A DNA stretch of 6,064 bases, from assembly GCA_963517805.1 (NCBI GenBank), contig CAUQHD010000099.1, forward strand, positions 1-6,064. The letters run 5' to 3'. This DNA is from JABCPE02 sp963517805 (GTDB lineage Bacteria > Bacteroidota > Bacteroidia > Flavobacteriales > Weeksellaceae). Shown here one piece after another: positions 5,804 through 6,064 of the stretch. Below the pieces are notes generated by a model. It made no database searches and was not told the DNA's origin. It was given only the letters and a program-made list of their open reading frames with translations. The position numbers and the translations under genes are program-made. Every line of letters begins with the position of its first letter. Positions within the stretch are counted from its first letter, which is position 1.

Positions 5804-6064
5804 ATGGGAATATTTGATAAAAGAGAAAATTACAAACCGTTTGAATATCCAGAAATCATGCAGTTTGTGGATTCCATGAATAAGTCCTTCTGGGTGCATT
5901 CTGAGGTGGAATTTACAGCGGATATTCAGGATTTCAAGGCTAATTTGAGTCCGATAGAAAAAGAAGCTGTAAAGAGAGCCTTGCTGGGAATAGCACAGGT
6001 GGAGGTTTCTGTGAAAACTTTTTGGGGAGACCTTTATGACCTTTTCCCGAAGCCAGAGTTTAAC
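5804..6064 (+). CDS. nrdB: Class I ribonucleotide reductase small (beta) subunit, N-terminal part
   Basis: The first 87 residues of a gene that runs off the right edge. The product generates the radical or oxidising metal cofactor with which the partner NrdA reduces ribonucleotides to deoxyribonucleotides in the cytoplasm. The opening MGIFDKRENYKPFEYPEIMQ, then NKSFWVHSEVEFTADIQDFK (26-45) and SPIEKEAVKRALLGIAQVEV (49-68), is typical of flavobacterial NrdB. By alignment from memory, E67 takes the place of E. coli D84, the first metal ligand; the other ligands and the radical Tyr or Phe position lie beyond the window. The start has its own promoter and an A-rich leader (CTGAAAAAATATCATC). The gene is separate from the atp operon. 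The name follows the subunit; the class (Ia, Ic or Id) cannot be settled from this part. Confidence 0.9.
   Translation, partial: MGIFDKRENYKPFEYPEIMQFVDSMNKSFWVHSEVEFTADIQDFKANLSPIEKEAVKRALLGIAQVEVSVKTFWGDLYDLFPKPEFN

Overview
The window is a bacterial F1Fo ATP synthase operon, all on the + strand, followed by a terminator and the start of a ribonucleotide reductase small-subunit gene. Several traits point to the phylum Bacteroidota, class Flavobacteriia, probably near Chryseobacterium, Riemerella or Elizabethkingia (genus level is inference). The DNA is AT-rich. Three gene starts are preceded by the Bacteroidota -7 promoter element TAnnTTTG. The starts have A-rich leaders and no Shine-Dalgarno motif. 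AtpB has a signal peptide and a long periplasmic N-terminal domain. The beta and epsilon genes (atpD, atpC) are not in the cluster.

Layout: 1-29 is the acidic C-terminal end of an upstream gene, possibly atpZ. A promoter at 57-64 precedes a small membrane protein at 78-440 that starts with TTG and resembles AtpI. A second promoter at 468-475, abutted by an inverted repeat, precedes atpB (496-1584). Then come atpE (1634-1870), a 104-base gap holding a strong hairpin, atpF (1975-2463), atpH (2469-3011), atpA (3029-4609), a 54-base gap with a weaker hairpin, and atpG (4664-5524). A 14-bp intrinsic terminator (5556-5590) closes the operon. After a 279-base intergenic region with its own promoter, nrdB begins at 5804 and runs off the window.

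Together atpB, atpE and atpF encode the Fo membrane motor (a, c ring, b stator). atpH, atpA and atpG encode delta, alpha and gamma of F1. The AtpI-like protein and the possible AtpZ would be assembly or accessory factors. A working enzyme needs beta and epsilon from another locus, as is usual in this phylum.

The genes are intact and ordinary for their families. I see no mobile element, CRISPR array, RNA gene or undescribed system. The points that repay a second look are regulatory and structural: the atpE-atpF hairpin, the three matching promoters, the extended His-rich AtpB, the glycine-poor c-subunit helix, the TTG-started accessory gene and the Glu metal-ligand candidate in NrdB.
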